Counted from the stretch's first letter, positions 37,728 to 49,504 are shown. The stretch: 64,000 nucleotides of DNA from Casuarius casuarius (GCA_003342895.1 PTFA01000419.1:62001-126000); one strand, 5' to 3'. Made by a program: numbers and translations. The notes: generated by a model from the sequence alone, not told the origin.

Positions 37728-37850
37728 ACATGGGAAATCAATGGGAGTTAGATTTTCAATTACCTTTGAAGGGCTGTGCCCTAAGCAGTAGGCATTTATT
37801 GGCATTTTAAATATCTAGATATCTTTTAAAAACTGGGTCCTCATATAATA
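37728..37850 (+). repeat. Ancient amniote interspersed repeat fragment
   Basis: The stretch reads ATCAATGGGAGTTAGATTTTC, then TACCTTTGAAGGGCTGTGCCC, and later TTTTAAATATCTAGATATC and AAAAACTGGGTCCTCA. This follows the recalled order of an old bird/reptile repeat (CAATGGGAGTTAGG core, then TACCTTTGAGGATCTGGGCC, then a TTTTAAAAATCTGGGCC end). Divergence is high. The name of the family is not asserted. Confidence 0.5.
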
Positions 37851-40800
37851 ATCTACTTCAGATTCCACTTTCACATCATTTGACTATGTTTAAGGAAGTC
37901 ACCCTACACATTTCTATTGTCTAAATAACACATGTAGAAATATCCTCATTCTGAAATTAGCTTTAAATTCATCAGTTTAGGAGGTCTACAGGACAAAACA
38001 AAACATTTTCAGGATTAAATAATGTTTTGCAAAATAAATATCAGAAAGTCCAGCTTCAGTAAAGAGGAGTTCCATCTCAACAGTTGTTTTTAAATAAAGA
38101 ACAAATTTGACAGCCAAAAGCATCTTAGAACTTTCATCTCTCTTAGCATATAGACAATGAGGCCTAATTTTAACATACCTCTTTCTTAAGCTGAAATATT
38201 TAAGTAGTCCTTAGGAATAAAATGCAGAGTGTTATCAGCAATTTGTAATTCGGAATGAGGCATTCTAAAGTTGCATTATATTTCAGGATACTTTTTTAAC
38301 AGAAATTTCCCATTCCTCTCTCATGAAATGTGAATTACCACAGCAAGAAGGTATCATCTGCACTTGCAGTTCTTGCTTGCATATTTTTAGTTTTGTTTTA
38401 GTTGCTGGATTGAAAAAATTATGACAAGACAATACTTATTTCCCAGCTTTTATGTCACCGTTTTATATTTCATGAGGTGATCTAAAGGAATTCTGATCAA
38501 TGTAACATGAGCTAACACATACGTCTTCCACACAAATGTCAGTTGTTTACTTAGTTTATTTGCCTTAGTGCATGTGAAAGAAGACATATATATGAAACAT
38601 GAAGAAATTACTTGAAATATAAATCACACTTGTTTGAATAAAATGGTATTTATTTAATCCTGAATAAAATCCCCAAAACAGACTTTTTGGAAGTAATCAA
38701 TATTTTACATCTCCTTCTATCACATATCATGAAGCACAGAACACTAAGAGACTAGTCCTTCTGGAAACTCCCTGAAGAGAGTTGATTTGCTTGGCAATGG
38801 CTGGTAGTCAGGCTTCCAAAGAGTCTGTTTCACTATTACTTCTAAAAATTTTGGCATCATCCTAAATCTATACAGTAATACAAGAGGGTAGCAGAAAGAT
38901 TGTAAGCATGTCAATTATCCAATTTGTAACTCAGAAAACTCTCTCAACACAGCTCTAACTCTGTGATGCCTTGGTATCAAATGATGGTTTGCAAAGCAGA
39001 TGATGTAGGGTATCACAGGAAATGGACATAGGAGCAAAAGGGTGGTTTTTGTTGTTTGTTGGTTATGTTAATTTATGTTAGCATGGGTTTGTTACAATAT
39101 CTGAAATACACCTGAGTCTATTTTCAATTGTTTATGTCCTAAGCTAATCCATGCTGTTAATCATAACTCTGCTTTCCGCTGCAACCTGAAAAGCCCTATT
39201 TCAGGCTGAGTTTCTCTTCCACAGTCCTCTTGAGATGGAAGGAGTGTGGGGCTGTCATGGAAGATGGTGGATCTGCCCCAGATTCAGACACCAGAAGTCT
39301 CCTGGGCTTTGTCTTTTCCCAAGCCAGCGCTCAGTTCCCAGCCCCGCTGCTTTGCACTTGGTGCTCCTGGGGTTGTTCCTACTGTTCCACATAAAAATGC
39401 TCTTTCCATTCCTCCTCTACACAGTTGGGTATATTGGATGTGTGGCTGGAAAGATATGGTATTTCCTTTCCCTCTCCAAATAACTAGTTCTTAAATTCCT
39501 GGAATGAGGGAAAGCCTGGAATATTTCATGGGAAGAAACATTTGAAAAACATTAAGGTAAGCCCTACTGATTGTAGAAAATTGTCTTTTATATCTATTTT
39601 ATGTCATTCTTCCAAAGCATTGTTTTCTCTCTGTCTGGGTCTATCTTCATGGAAACAGTACTCCAAGCCCACCTGAAGGAACTAGGACTCCCAGTTTGTA
39701 ATTTGATTTTAGAAAATGAAGAAATTTCCTTTCAAGGTAATAAAATGCATAAAAGCTCATAATTAAGGGTAACCAAAAATAACATTATATTCCTCCCTAA
39801 ATGTAGCTGAGAGATGACAGGATTTTCAGCAACCAGTACATACAACCATGTCCATCCAGCATACAAGACATAAACTAGAATTAAGTAAAAACTGACCTAG
39901 TTCAGCCTTACAGTAGAACTGGCTGTTTTTAACTCCTGTATGTAATGTTATCTAATTCTATTCACGCCACCTTCTCAAGTTCTTTACATCTCTTTATAGC
40001 AATGTAAGCTTAGACTTTAGATTATACAAATGATTCTTAAAGTATTTATTTGAAATTAAGTATAAAATTAATAGGCATAATGAGTTTTTCAACAGGCTTT
40101 GTATCTAACAAAATACATCTAGCAGCAAAGCAGGTAGCATTAATACAGGTTAATGAATAGAACACTACAGGACTAAGAATAACAGATTTTATTGTTTTTC
40201 TTCACGGTGATCTGAGAAAGCTCCTTTGGTTCTCTAGATTTCAGGTTTTATATTAATAACATGCAGAATAAATGTATTTTGAAATCTAGCAATGAAAAGG
40301 GATATATGAGATAAAAGGTCTCAGCTTATGACCATCACAACATTTACATATTTGTGAGCGAGTGATAGAATCTTGAAAATTGGGATAGAAATTGGATCCT
40401 TTCGAAAATATGGGAGCTGACATAGAGTGTAACACTTTAAAGTGAGTATCTTCAAGATTCTGCAACATCAGTCTTCTGAATCCACATATTTACCTGAACA
40501 TTTTCAGAATTCTTTTATACATGGTAGCTGGCTTTCCAGCACTTCTTAAAATCTTGTTACATTATTTTTGGTTAATAAATATAAATTAATTTAGAAATAC
40601 TAATCTAGGCACCTTATCTGAGAACCTCATGGGTCCTTTCCCCACACAAAGTTCTCGAGAGAGATCAAATCCTATCATTTTCTGCTATTGCCGTTTAGAT
40701 GGAAACTTGGGGCATCTCTTTAGAGTAACTCTATTCAATACACTCAGCAAACAGGAAAAAAGAGTGGAATCCATCATCTTTAGGTTGTTTGTAGGTGGTA

Positions 40801-41342
40801 TGTGGAAGTCCAACATCCCCAGAAAAATAGATCCAAACATACGTTAGTATTCCTGAATCTACAATACTGTGAAAATCACAGCTTCTTTGCCTTTGAAGAG
40901 AGGAGTAGAGGTTATCTGTTCAGAGGATATCTTTGGAATGGATTCATTATCTGCAGTTTTCAATCCATACATGCTATGTGTTGAGCAACTAGAACTTCCC
41001 GAACAATTACATTTTCAATTCCATGGCTTGCCCAACCCCCTCCCCCCAAAAAAAAAGACAGTAAAAATACTCTTTCAGATCAAACAAAATGTTATGTTTC
41101 ACACCAAGTTAGCTCTTCAGACTGTCACATTTAGCTATATTTAATCTACAGATTTGGTTTTGAAAAAGAGACAAAATATAAATATTTTCCTTTGATTTTT
41201 TTTTTCATTTCTTTCCCCACCATCTTTTTGGGCCCAAGCCATTTGTACATTTTATGCATCAGTTCAATCAATTTTAAATGCAATTATAGTTGTGGATAAA
41301 GCATTTCTCTGATTTTTCCTCATCTCGAATAGCAATTTATAT
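37851..41342. other. Unique noncoding stretch
   Basis: No gene is supported. Two overlapping 82-codon frames at 39235-39494 lie in a moderately GC-richer patch and show no domain. A short C-run then A-run lies at 41036-41056. No interspersed repeat was recognised. Confidence 0.62.
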
Positions 41343-41760
41343 CCTTTCTTTCCTTCCTCCCTCCCTCTCTTCCTTCCTTCTTTCTTTCATTCCTTCCTTC
41401 TTTCTCTCTTTCTCTTTCTTTCTCTTCTTTCTTTTTCTTCTTTCTCTTCCTCTCTCTCTCCTTCTCTCTGCTTCTCTTCCTCTTCTTTTCCTTTTCATTT
41501 GCTTCTTCCTCTCTTCCTTGCTTTCTTCCTTTCTCCTCCTTCCTATCTTCTTTCCTTTCTTATCTCCATTGCCCTTTTACTCTAGCTCTTGCTCTTACTC
41601 TTGCTCTCTCGCTCTCTACTTGCTTGACCTTTCTCCTTTTCTTTCTCTCTCTTTTTCTTCCTCTCTCTTCTCTGCCTCTTTCCTTCTCTCTTGCTCCCTT
41701 TCCCTCCCCCTTCTTTCCTTCCTTCCTTCCTTCTTTTTTCTCCTCCCTTCCTCTCTTTCC
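41343..41760. repeat. 418-bp pyrimidine-rich tract (CTTT/CCTT/CTCT)
   Basis: Nearly every base on the plus strand is C or T from 41343 to 41760, with scattered A and G interruptions concentrated in 41560-41630. Sub-patterns include TTCC, TTTC, TCTC and CTCTTG units, so it is a mosaic of decayed microsatellites rather than one array. It gives the longest open frame in the window (160 codons, Ser/Leu/Phe/Pro) and an Arg/Glu/Lys-rich frame opposite; neither is a gene. Such tracts can form triplex (H-DNA) structures. Confidence 0.96.
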
Positions 41761-41805
41761 ATTAATGCATGAGTGCATGTATCCTTGAAAAGCTGTATAT
41801 GAATT

Positions 41806-41850
41806 ATAAATATAAATAAATAAGTATAAATAAAAATAAATATATGGCTT
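41806..41850. repeat. AAAT/AATA simple repeat
   Basis: A-T-only sequence of AAATA and TAAATA units follows 45 bases after the pyrimidine tract. It is imperfect and low complexity. Confidence 0.85.
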
Positions 41851-43974
41851 ATATATAGTGCAAACATGAAAGATACTAGTTTATATGGTTACATACATGT
41901 TAACATGACATTCTATATTTGTGCATTTTATACTGTTTTTTTGTTTGTTTGTTTTCTTTCTCTAACCAGGTACGTGTGTATCCTACAATTTATTAATTCA
42001 AATGAAAATTCTTTTAGAGAAGACTGACTCATAAATGAAGTACTTCATGAACCTGATAGCTTTAATACCTAAAAGCCAATTGATTAATTTTACACAAGAC
42101 ATACTATGAGTACCTGACAATCAAAAATTGACACATTTTAAAGCATATATTATTAGATTTTTCTCTATGTATTTGCCAGTATTCAATTCTGCAACTGAAT
42201 ACCAATAATTCACTTCAGATTTGAGCATTTATCTATTACCCTTTGGCATGAACAAATCAAGCACTCTAAAGTGATTAACTTTGCAAAATGGTTTGAAGCT
42301 TTGATTTTCTTGGGTTGGAAATGGAATGTGACACCACTAATGACATATATATTTCAGACATTATGTGCACATAGTAACTGAACGATTTCTTTTGGCCTTT
42401 TACTTTGGGCACCAATTAACTCTGAGCAATCTGACAGTTTTACTGAAAATGATAAAAGTAGTTGGAAAAATTGTTTAGCTCTTCCCCAAATTTTGACCTA
42501 AATTGCCTGTTACTTACATATTCCATGTTTTTATCTTAGTCCTTGTGTACAGTAACACTGAGAAATTTTATAGATTAATAATCATAATAATATACAAAAA
42601 CAGAAATAGTTTTTGAGTTCCTAGAAATAGTCCCCCAATTCTTTCCTATTATTAAAACACTCCGAAGAAAAGACACACTTGTGAATGCACAGATAGGCAG
42701 AAATGTCACAAAACAGTGCCATTGCATATAGAAACAGAGAATAAAATTGTACATTTTTCTTATTCCCTATGAAGTGTATGCTTTCTGTGATATTATTTAG
42801 GCTCTAAATATCTTTCAGAATAAATTTTAAAAGCCTATAACTAAAACTGTGCCCACAGTTTTGAGCACATGTGTAAATAAACCTTTACTGAATACATAAA
42901 GCTCAAGTTTTGCTTATAACTTTAAAGGCACTAACACATAACTTCAGTTAGATTTTCTATTGATTTTTCTCAGTGGCTGCAAGTCAGCCTCTGAAAGGAG
43001 CAAAATGATAAGTACACTTAGTGTACTGATGTAATTTATAGAACAACCAAAATGAATTGTTAAAACTAGAAAAAAAATTGGGGCTCAGATTTGAATGTGC
43101 TTTAACCATCTGAGGCATCTACGTAAAAATACAGCCAGTGACTCTGTAATCAATGAAGAGAAATAGGGTTACTCAGACATCTCTTCTGTTATGGAATGAA
43201 TTGAATCTCCCACTCAAAGTGTCTGTTGAAAATTATATTGGGAAAACCACGGTTGTGTTAGAAAACTAGTTCCAACTGGAGGGGAAAAAAAGATATAATT
43301 TGTTTGTTTTTACTTCATTTGCATTAAAATATTGGTTTGGCTATTCTGAATAATGCAAAATTATTTCACATTAAACATGTAATAATAAGAGATTTCAAAA
43401 AGCAGCCATTATTGGCAGGCTTTAATAATTACCGAAGGTCTTTGTTTAGTACAAGGCATCAAATTTAACACAGATGTGCCTTGCAAATTCAAATGAACCA
43501 ACATAAGCCTATCATTTCAGGGTGAGGAAAGAGGATGTAGTCACTGATGACTCAGAAATGGAGGAAGCTTTTCTGCTTTTGGAAACCATTATTCCAAATT
43601 GATCTGCAATATGCAGTGGTTATACTTCTAAAGAGTTCCAGACTTTTCTCAGCTTAGAAAGCATTTTCTAAAATAACCTGACAGGTCCCAGAAGAACCTG
43701 TCCCAATGAAAGACAGAAGGAGGATTAGTTCATCTGGAGGGGGAAGGTTGCCAGGCATGTAAGGAATACTTAAAGTTTCCATCTGCATCTGTCAGCATTA
43801 AAATATTTTCTCTCCTGAAACAAAACATATGTCTGTGGCAGAATGTGTGCATATGCTTTGCTTGAGGCACAGACCCTGACTTCAGGAGCAGCTCTGCTTC
43901 TTTGAGGACTGTAGGATTAGACCTAGAGACCGGAAGCATCTCCTCAACCCCTCATCTCCCCCCCCGCCCTTTTT
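41851..43974. other. AT-rich stretch with regulatory-like texture
   Basis: No gene is supported. Apart from a TTTG run at 41936-41953, the sequence is free of simple repeats. 42000-42480 and 43320-43530 carry dense TAAT/ATTA and TGATTAA words (for example near 42081 and 42271). These two blocks are weak candidates for conserved noncoding elements, discussed under findings. Confidence 0.5.
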
Positions 43975-44416
43975 TTAAATTTCAATTCCAAAGAGTTACA
44001 AGTAAAGGGACTGAAGCATTCAATGTACAAGGAGAGGCTGCGAGAGCTGTGACTGTTGAGTCCGGGCAAGATAAGGCTCAGGAGGATCTTATCATTGTGC
44101 GTAAATACCTGATGGGGAGTAAAGAACATGGAGCCAGAGTCTTCTCAGTCATATCCAGTGACAGAAGAAGAGTCAATAGGCACAAACTGAAACACAAGAA
44201 ATTCCTTTTAAAAATAATAATAAAAAAAATTACTCTCTTGGTGATCAAACACTGGAACAGAGCAGCCCAGAGAGGCTGTGGAGTCTCCACCCTTGAAGAT
44301 GCTCAGAACCCAACTGAACACAGCCCTGAGTAGCCTGATGTAGGTGACCCTGCTCTGAGCAGGAGGTTGGGTGAGATGATCTCCAGAGGTCCTTTCCCAC
44401 CTCGGCAGTTCTGAGA
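43975..44416 (+). mobile_element. CR1 LINE, 3' terminal fragment
   Basis: This is the plus-strand CR1 3' region. It has a GGAGAGGCTGCGAGAGCTGTGACTG-like block at 44030-44054 and the AAATACCTGATGGGGAGTAAAG region. The CCAGTGACAGAAGAAGAGTC and GGCACAAACTGAAACACA blocks follow, then GCCCAGAGAGGCTGTGGAGT. The closing blocks are GAGCAGGAGGTTGGGTGAGATG and GATCTCCAGAGGTCCTTTCC. It ends near 44416 with a decayed tail (GCAGTTCTGAGAG), and the octamer repeat tail is poor. An A-rich replacement (44205-44232, TTTTAAAAATAATAATAAAA type) sits where the consensus carries a CAGGAAAC-like segment. The copy is old and noncoding. Apparent open frames on both strands across it, including one of 143 codons, are CR1 sequence, not genes. 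Confidence 0.93.
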
Positions 44417-46147
44417 GTCGAAACTGCCCAAGCTTAGTTTCCTTTCCTACAGCCTTTTTCTTTAAGATCATATTGGCCCTGAGTAGGCAAGATCAAAAGT
44501 CTGTAAAAGTGGTTGCTACTCAGGAAGAGAAAGGAATGAAATTAAAGCCATCTTCAGAGAGGAGTAACCAACCTATCTGGAACCTGTAACTCCAATGAGG
44601 AAGATGAGAATGAGGGAACCAGTAAATGCAACTACTGTTGGTACTAGGGCACCAGATGATCAAGCACTTACCCAGGGGAGAAGGAAACCAATAGCAGGAG
44701 AGGAGATTTAGGGATAAAGATGATAGAGAATAAAGTACAGGAGAAATTGCAGGAGGAAAGGAACACAACAGAAAAGAATGTGACCAAGTAAAGTAATAAA
44801 ATAATAAATATAGCAAGCTTGTTTTCAAAGAGACAAAACACTCTTAAAGAGTAGTTGAAAATTTATTGCTTGTGTATCTAGTATAATGACATTACTAATA
44901 CAACTGCCGTAGTTGTCCAGTTATGTTTCATGAATCAAGAAGGACTTGGGGTAATACGTGGGATGGAAGTTTATGGTAACACAATTTCTATTAAAGGCTG
45001 ATATATATTAAAAATGGTTCAGAAACCCTCTAGAATCATGGCTATTAACCAATCATATATTAATACTTAAAAGAACCTTTCAGAAAAAGAAAACCAAAAA
45101 TATAATTCAATATTAGGACTATGCAGTAAAATTTGTATTAGTTTAAATTGGAATAGACCTTGTTCACTTTAAGTAGTACACATAAAATTGTTTCTTCTAT
45201 GCCACTAAATGCAATAGCAACTCCCTATAGCAGTTCTGCCTGTAAAAAACAAACAAAAAAAAACAAACAAAAAACCCCCCAAGATAATTAGAAGGCCACT
45301 TTGAAAAGGGTGAATTTCCTTTAAATTGGTAGTAACATAAAGTGCAATCTGGGAAAGTTTAGTATATGATACAGTAATAAGCCCTCATCTTTCAAATGGA
45401 AATTAATTCATTACTATTAATTTTTTGCTTACCCCTAATCCTTCTTAAGAGCACTTCAATAATCACTTCAAATAAACAAATTTCACATTTTGTTTCATGA
45501 TGTCCTTTGAGGAACACAGAACAGGCTTTGTGTCCTTTAAAACCTTCAATTTATTAAAAAAAAAAAAAGAATCATTTTACATAGTAGGAAAAAATCATTC
45601 TATAGAACAAATCTGTCACCATGAGGTATATATGGTTCTTTTAGCATTTTACAATCATTTTATCAGGCTATTTATTTTTAATATTTATTAAAAAAATGCC
45701 TGTATAATTTACAATTCATAGGCTTAAGTAATGGAAATACATGAGAGAAGAAATTAACATAAACAACTAGCTAAGAGATGATATATAATGATGTCATGTG
45801 CTCCAAGTATTAAACAAGGTAGTTGTTGTAAATGTATGTTGAAGTTACGTGCAGTCAACATATTTTAATGTAAATTTCTTTTACTGCTACTTCAGCTACT
45901 TTTAAAACAATTTACCTGAGCAAACTATGATTTTGTTAGTTGTATCATGTCTCATTAATAACCTGGGAGAGCAGACAAACAGGATGTTGATGTAATTTAC
46001 AGGTGAAACAACTGTGAAAGTACATTTAGGACTCAGAAAACCTGAAAAAGAGTATAATCAAACAATATTAAACAAGGAAAAGCAAATGATAATGCCGAAC
46101 AAGAGATGGCACCGAAAAACATATAATTCATCAAACATAACAATTAT
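44417..46147. other. AT-rich noncoding stretch
   Basis: No gene is supported. A 102-codon minus-strand frame (44520-44828) mirrors a purine-rich plus strand and has no domain. There is an AAAC-rich run at 45244-45275 ending in a C run, and an A run at 45556-45569. Confidence 0.6.
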
Positions 46148-46262
46148 TTGGGCTTGAATCTCGCAAAATTTATGTGTGCGCTTAACTGTGCTTGTGTAAT
46201 AGGATTATTTTCATTCTGAATTGAAAGCACATGAACAAGTATTCTGTTTGATTTTAGTGATG
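46148..46262. repeat. Degraded palindromic ancient DNA repeat
   Basis: The segment begins TTTGGGCTTGAATCTCGCAAAA, runs through TTATGTGTGCGCTTAACTG and TGCTTGTGTAATAGGATTATT, and ends with TTGAAAGCACATGAACAAG then TATTCTGTTTGATTTTAG. The left arm and the complement of the right arm share AATC, CA, TGTGC and CTT words in order. This fits a recalled bird/reptile repeat that is an imperfect palindrome around a CCATTGACTTCAATGGG centre (GGATCCTGCAAA...CTTAAC...centre...GTTAAG...). It is probably an old nonautonomous DNA element; the family name is not asserted. Confidence 0.42.
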
Positions 46263-46565
46263 TCAGAGGAGAAATAATTCTATAAGTACCAATTTAGACA
46301 GCAATTCACAAGTTACATGGTACACAAAAATGATCAGAGTAGTTGAGCTGCACAAGCACAAGAGAAGCAAGTTGCCAGTAACAAGCCTCCCCTTCCTTCC
46401 CCTCTCACCTTGCTTCAGGTACAGCCCAGCTGGCAAGATGCTTACTCCTAGATGCCCTAATACAAAATATGTTGATAACTGGAAGGAATACAGAAAACAA
46501 TAACTTTAATGACTAGAAACTGAGCAAATTGCTCTATAAATTAAAACTGAAAAAAATACCTTAGG
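46263..46565. other. Unique noncoding stretch
   Basis: About 300 bases without recognised features, with a mild C-rich patch at 46385-46415 (CTCCCCTTCCTTCCCC). Confidence 0.6.
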
Positions 46566-46665
46566 GCATAATCCTTTTAATGAAGTCAGCTGAGATCTTT
46601 CCATTGATTCTAGCATTTCTAGCATAATTAGTTCTAGCTTAATCTTCCATTGATTCTAGCATCTT
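46566..46665. repeat. Ancient repeat remnant with 18-bp direct repeat
   Basis: The word TTCCATTGATTCTAGCAT occurs at 46599-46616 and again at 46645-46662, 46 bases apart, with TTCTAGCATAATTAG between. The first copy is preceded by GCATAATCC and TTTAATGAAGTCAGCTGAGATC, resembling an old amniote repeat with a CCATTGACTTCAATGGG core. This suggests local duplication inside a decayed repeat. Confidence 0.55.
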
Positions 46666-49067
46666 GTAGGATATGACAGGCTTGAAATACCAGAAAAGTG
46701 CAAGTTCCAAGTGAGAAGAAATATTTGTTAAGAGAAGTACAAAAATGGAAGAGCATATACAACTTAAAAAATAAAATACTGTGAAATACATGTGACAAAA
46801 TTCTTCACATTGAGAGCTTTAGATGGCGGAATAACATTACTAAGGAAAAAAGTAAAATGCTTATCTATCTTTCCACTGCTAATACCTTTATTTATAATGT
46901 CTTAATTTATAAAACTTAATTGGGTCTTTAATATAAACTATTGATTAACCATCACCATTAATTAAAGCATCCTTTCATTGACTGTTAGCAAGACAATAAT
47001 CAAACAAAAATAAATGAATATTTGAGTTTGTCTTTCATTGTAATGTTTTCCTTTCTGGAAAAGTTTCATTCTCTTTTATCTGAGAGGAACAGTCTTTCAA
47101 AAAAAGTGTAAAATTTCTAAATTCTCCCACTACTGAACTAGGACAGCTGGAGGGCTGTTCTAGCATGTTTATTAGAGCATTCCTCCATAAAAGATGCAGC
47201 AGAGATGGAACACAGATTAAGTTCCCTTCCTAGAAGACCATCAGCATCTGGTGATTCAACAAGATCATCTTAAAATTGGGAACTTTCAGGAAATTCCCCT
47301 TCTTATGGAATTTGAAATAGAACTTAGTGGAGTTTATCAACAGCTATATAACATAAATAATGGAAATACTCTACAAAGTACACTGAGCTTCAAGAGACTG
47401 GTTGTGCTCGCTTCCTTATTCAATGAAACTCTGAACTTGAATGTCCTCCATTCCACTGTGAACCAGGTATCTGTCTTATTTGTCAAAGAGAAGCAGGAAA
47501 GGCAATCTGATGAATCTCGACAGCTTTTCTAAACAATATGTGACTTCAATGAACTTAAGCTACATGGCCTAGCAGAAGTTCACTATATACGTGACACTGA
47601 AAGGATAGGCAGGTTTTGCCATGATGAATTGCTTTCCAACCAATTTGCTTAGAAGTTATTCTCTGCCCTAGAAGCTAACTGGCATTTAATGACAATGTGT
47701 CCATAGGGCTAAACTAGTCCCTAGAACAATTTCCTTATTGCCTGTGAGAAACAGTTTCTTGCCAATGCTATCCATCTGAACTGTTACCAAATATTTTTCA
47801 AGAGAATACTAGTTAGATCGAGTCAAAACCATGACAAGAGAATTGTTAACAATTAAACAACATGGATGATGGTAGGCCAGTATTCGAGACATTTTAAACT
47901 TCTAATATAGAAGTCACCTCTGGGTATATCTACAATGGCAAATTAATTATGGCCAGAGTCTGAGGTCAGTACTGGATTCCTAATCATTCCAGTGCTTGTT
48001 ACTCACTACCTGGGTCTAGCTTTGGCCACCCCAGCAGCTTGTCTCTAGGAAAATTTGTATTGAGAGACCTAGGCTTAAGCATTGTGAGTTTGAGCCAGTC
48101 TGACACCTGGCTTCAAAATCAGGATCAGTCCCTGGCCTCTCTTACATGGAAGTATATGCACAGTCTAAGTACCTAAAACAGATGAGTAAATTAGGTTGCT
48201 TGCTTAAGCAGACTAGATCTCACTTCCACCTATTCTCTCATTCTGTGAATACTCCAACAGGTCAAGTAGGTATTTATCATTTCTTACCATTCAAGGCTCT
48301 AAATGGTCAAACCATAGTTTTCCCTCTGAAGATGGATAGGTTTCTCACAGAATATAATCAAATACCTGGAGGTCCAATGAAGTCCCCAATTAAAACGGAG
48401 CTTCATTCTTAAATTCTTTATGGAAATGGCTTTTGTTAAAAAGCTATCCTATTGACAAGAGAAGTAGAAGAAATGCAGGTGCAGATGATTGACACTTTAT
48501 ACATCAAATAAAGCTTCACCAAGAAATAGAAATAGAACTCTTTAATTCTGTATGAGCATAATTTTTATTAACAGCCATCCCACTTCAGTGCAGTAAAATA
48601 CAACAAGGAAAATTTTTATTCTGTAGTTATCAACTTCATGCTTCTTGTATTCAGCCTCTTTAAAATTATTTTTCCTCTCAAAATAGAAGAAAAAATAATT
48701 ATACTTTTTGTGCTTCTTAGGGGTATATGAATATATTATTGCTGTTTTGGTAGGGCAACGTTGCCTGATATATTCTGAAACTGATGCCAAGATCATTATG
48801 CTCAATATAGTTGAAAGTTTCTTTGAGATGTCTGTATGTCCTAATCTCTCATTACTGAACTGACAGTTAGACAAAGTAAAATGTTATAAAAGTTAAGCTA
48901 CCCTGTGATGATAGCAGTGCTGAAGGATGGGAGCTGAAAAGAGATAAGAAAAGGTATAAGTAAACAACAGAGACTGGCTTCCAGTGCTGTCTGGAGATAT
49001 GTTTAATAGATAATGATAGTGCTGTCTCACTGCTACTGCTATGTCTGTTTAAGGACATTACTGCTTG
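46666..49067. other. AT-rich noncoding stretch
   Basis: No gene is supported. A 93-codon plus-strand frame at 47251-47532 has balanced composition but no recognisable domain or convincing splice context. 46895-47000 is dense in TTAATT/ATTAA words. An AT-rich 110-codon minus-strand frame (48542-48874) has no domain. No repeats were recognised with confidence. Confidence 0.55.
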
Positions 49068-49091
49068 CGTGTGTGTGTGTGCGTGTGTGTT
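49068..49091. repeat. TG dinucleotide repeat
   Basis: About eleven TG units with a single GC interruption near 49081. On the minus strand they are CA and yield a His-Thr run inside an otherwise unremarkable 145-codon open frame. Confidence 0.9.
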
Positions 49092-49479
49092 TAAGTAAAG
49101 GAGTAAATGATTCCCATGAGACAGGAATGATTCTTTCCTCAACACACATACCTTTCCACCTCTGAGCTCAAAGGCAGGGCAGTGTAGAGCTAGAAGTACT
49201 GTCTCAGAAAGGGAGAGTTTAATAGATTTTGAAAATTTATCACGAGAAGGGAACAGAGAAATACAAGAAAATAGTTCAGCCAGTGATTGTTTAGAAGAAT
49301 ACACTGTACAGTCATGGGAAGGATCTTTGGACTGAGGTCAGGCAGCTCTAGAATATTTTCTAATTTACAGCAATCCATAGACGCGTTTGGGAATAATGCT
49401 CTGAGTGTTTGTTTATAGAGAAAGAGGTCACTGTTGCTGAGTGGCTATTTTATGAAGATGTTTATATTTTGCACTGCAT

Positions 49480-49504
49480 TTTTGTTTGTTTGTTTGTTTG
49501 TTTT
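49480..49504. repeat. TTTG tetranucleotide repeat
   Basis: About six TTTG units, perfect in the core. Flanks are unique. Confidence 0.92.

Noticed and set aside
41290..41772. 160-codon open frame, longest in the window
   Set aside because: It is the translation of the pyrimidine tract (Ser, Leu, Phe, Pro only) with no domain; the opposite strand is open for the same reason.
43902..44333. 143-codon plus-strand open frame
   Set aside because: It overlaps the CR1 3' fragment and reads its noncoding end; opposite-strand frames here are also CR1-derived.
47251..47532. 93-codon plus frame with balanced amino-acid composition
   Set aside because: It looked more protein-like than the others, but no domain, homologue or clear exon boundaries could be recognised.
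48867..49304. 145-codon minus-strand open frame
   Set aside because: It contains a His-Thr run from the CA repeat, is rich in Ser and Leu, and shows no domain or splice context.
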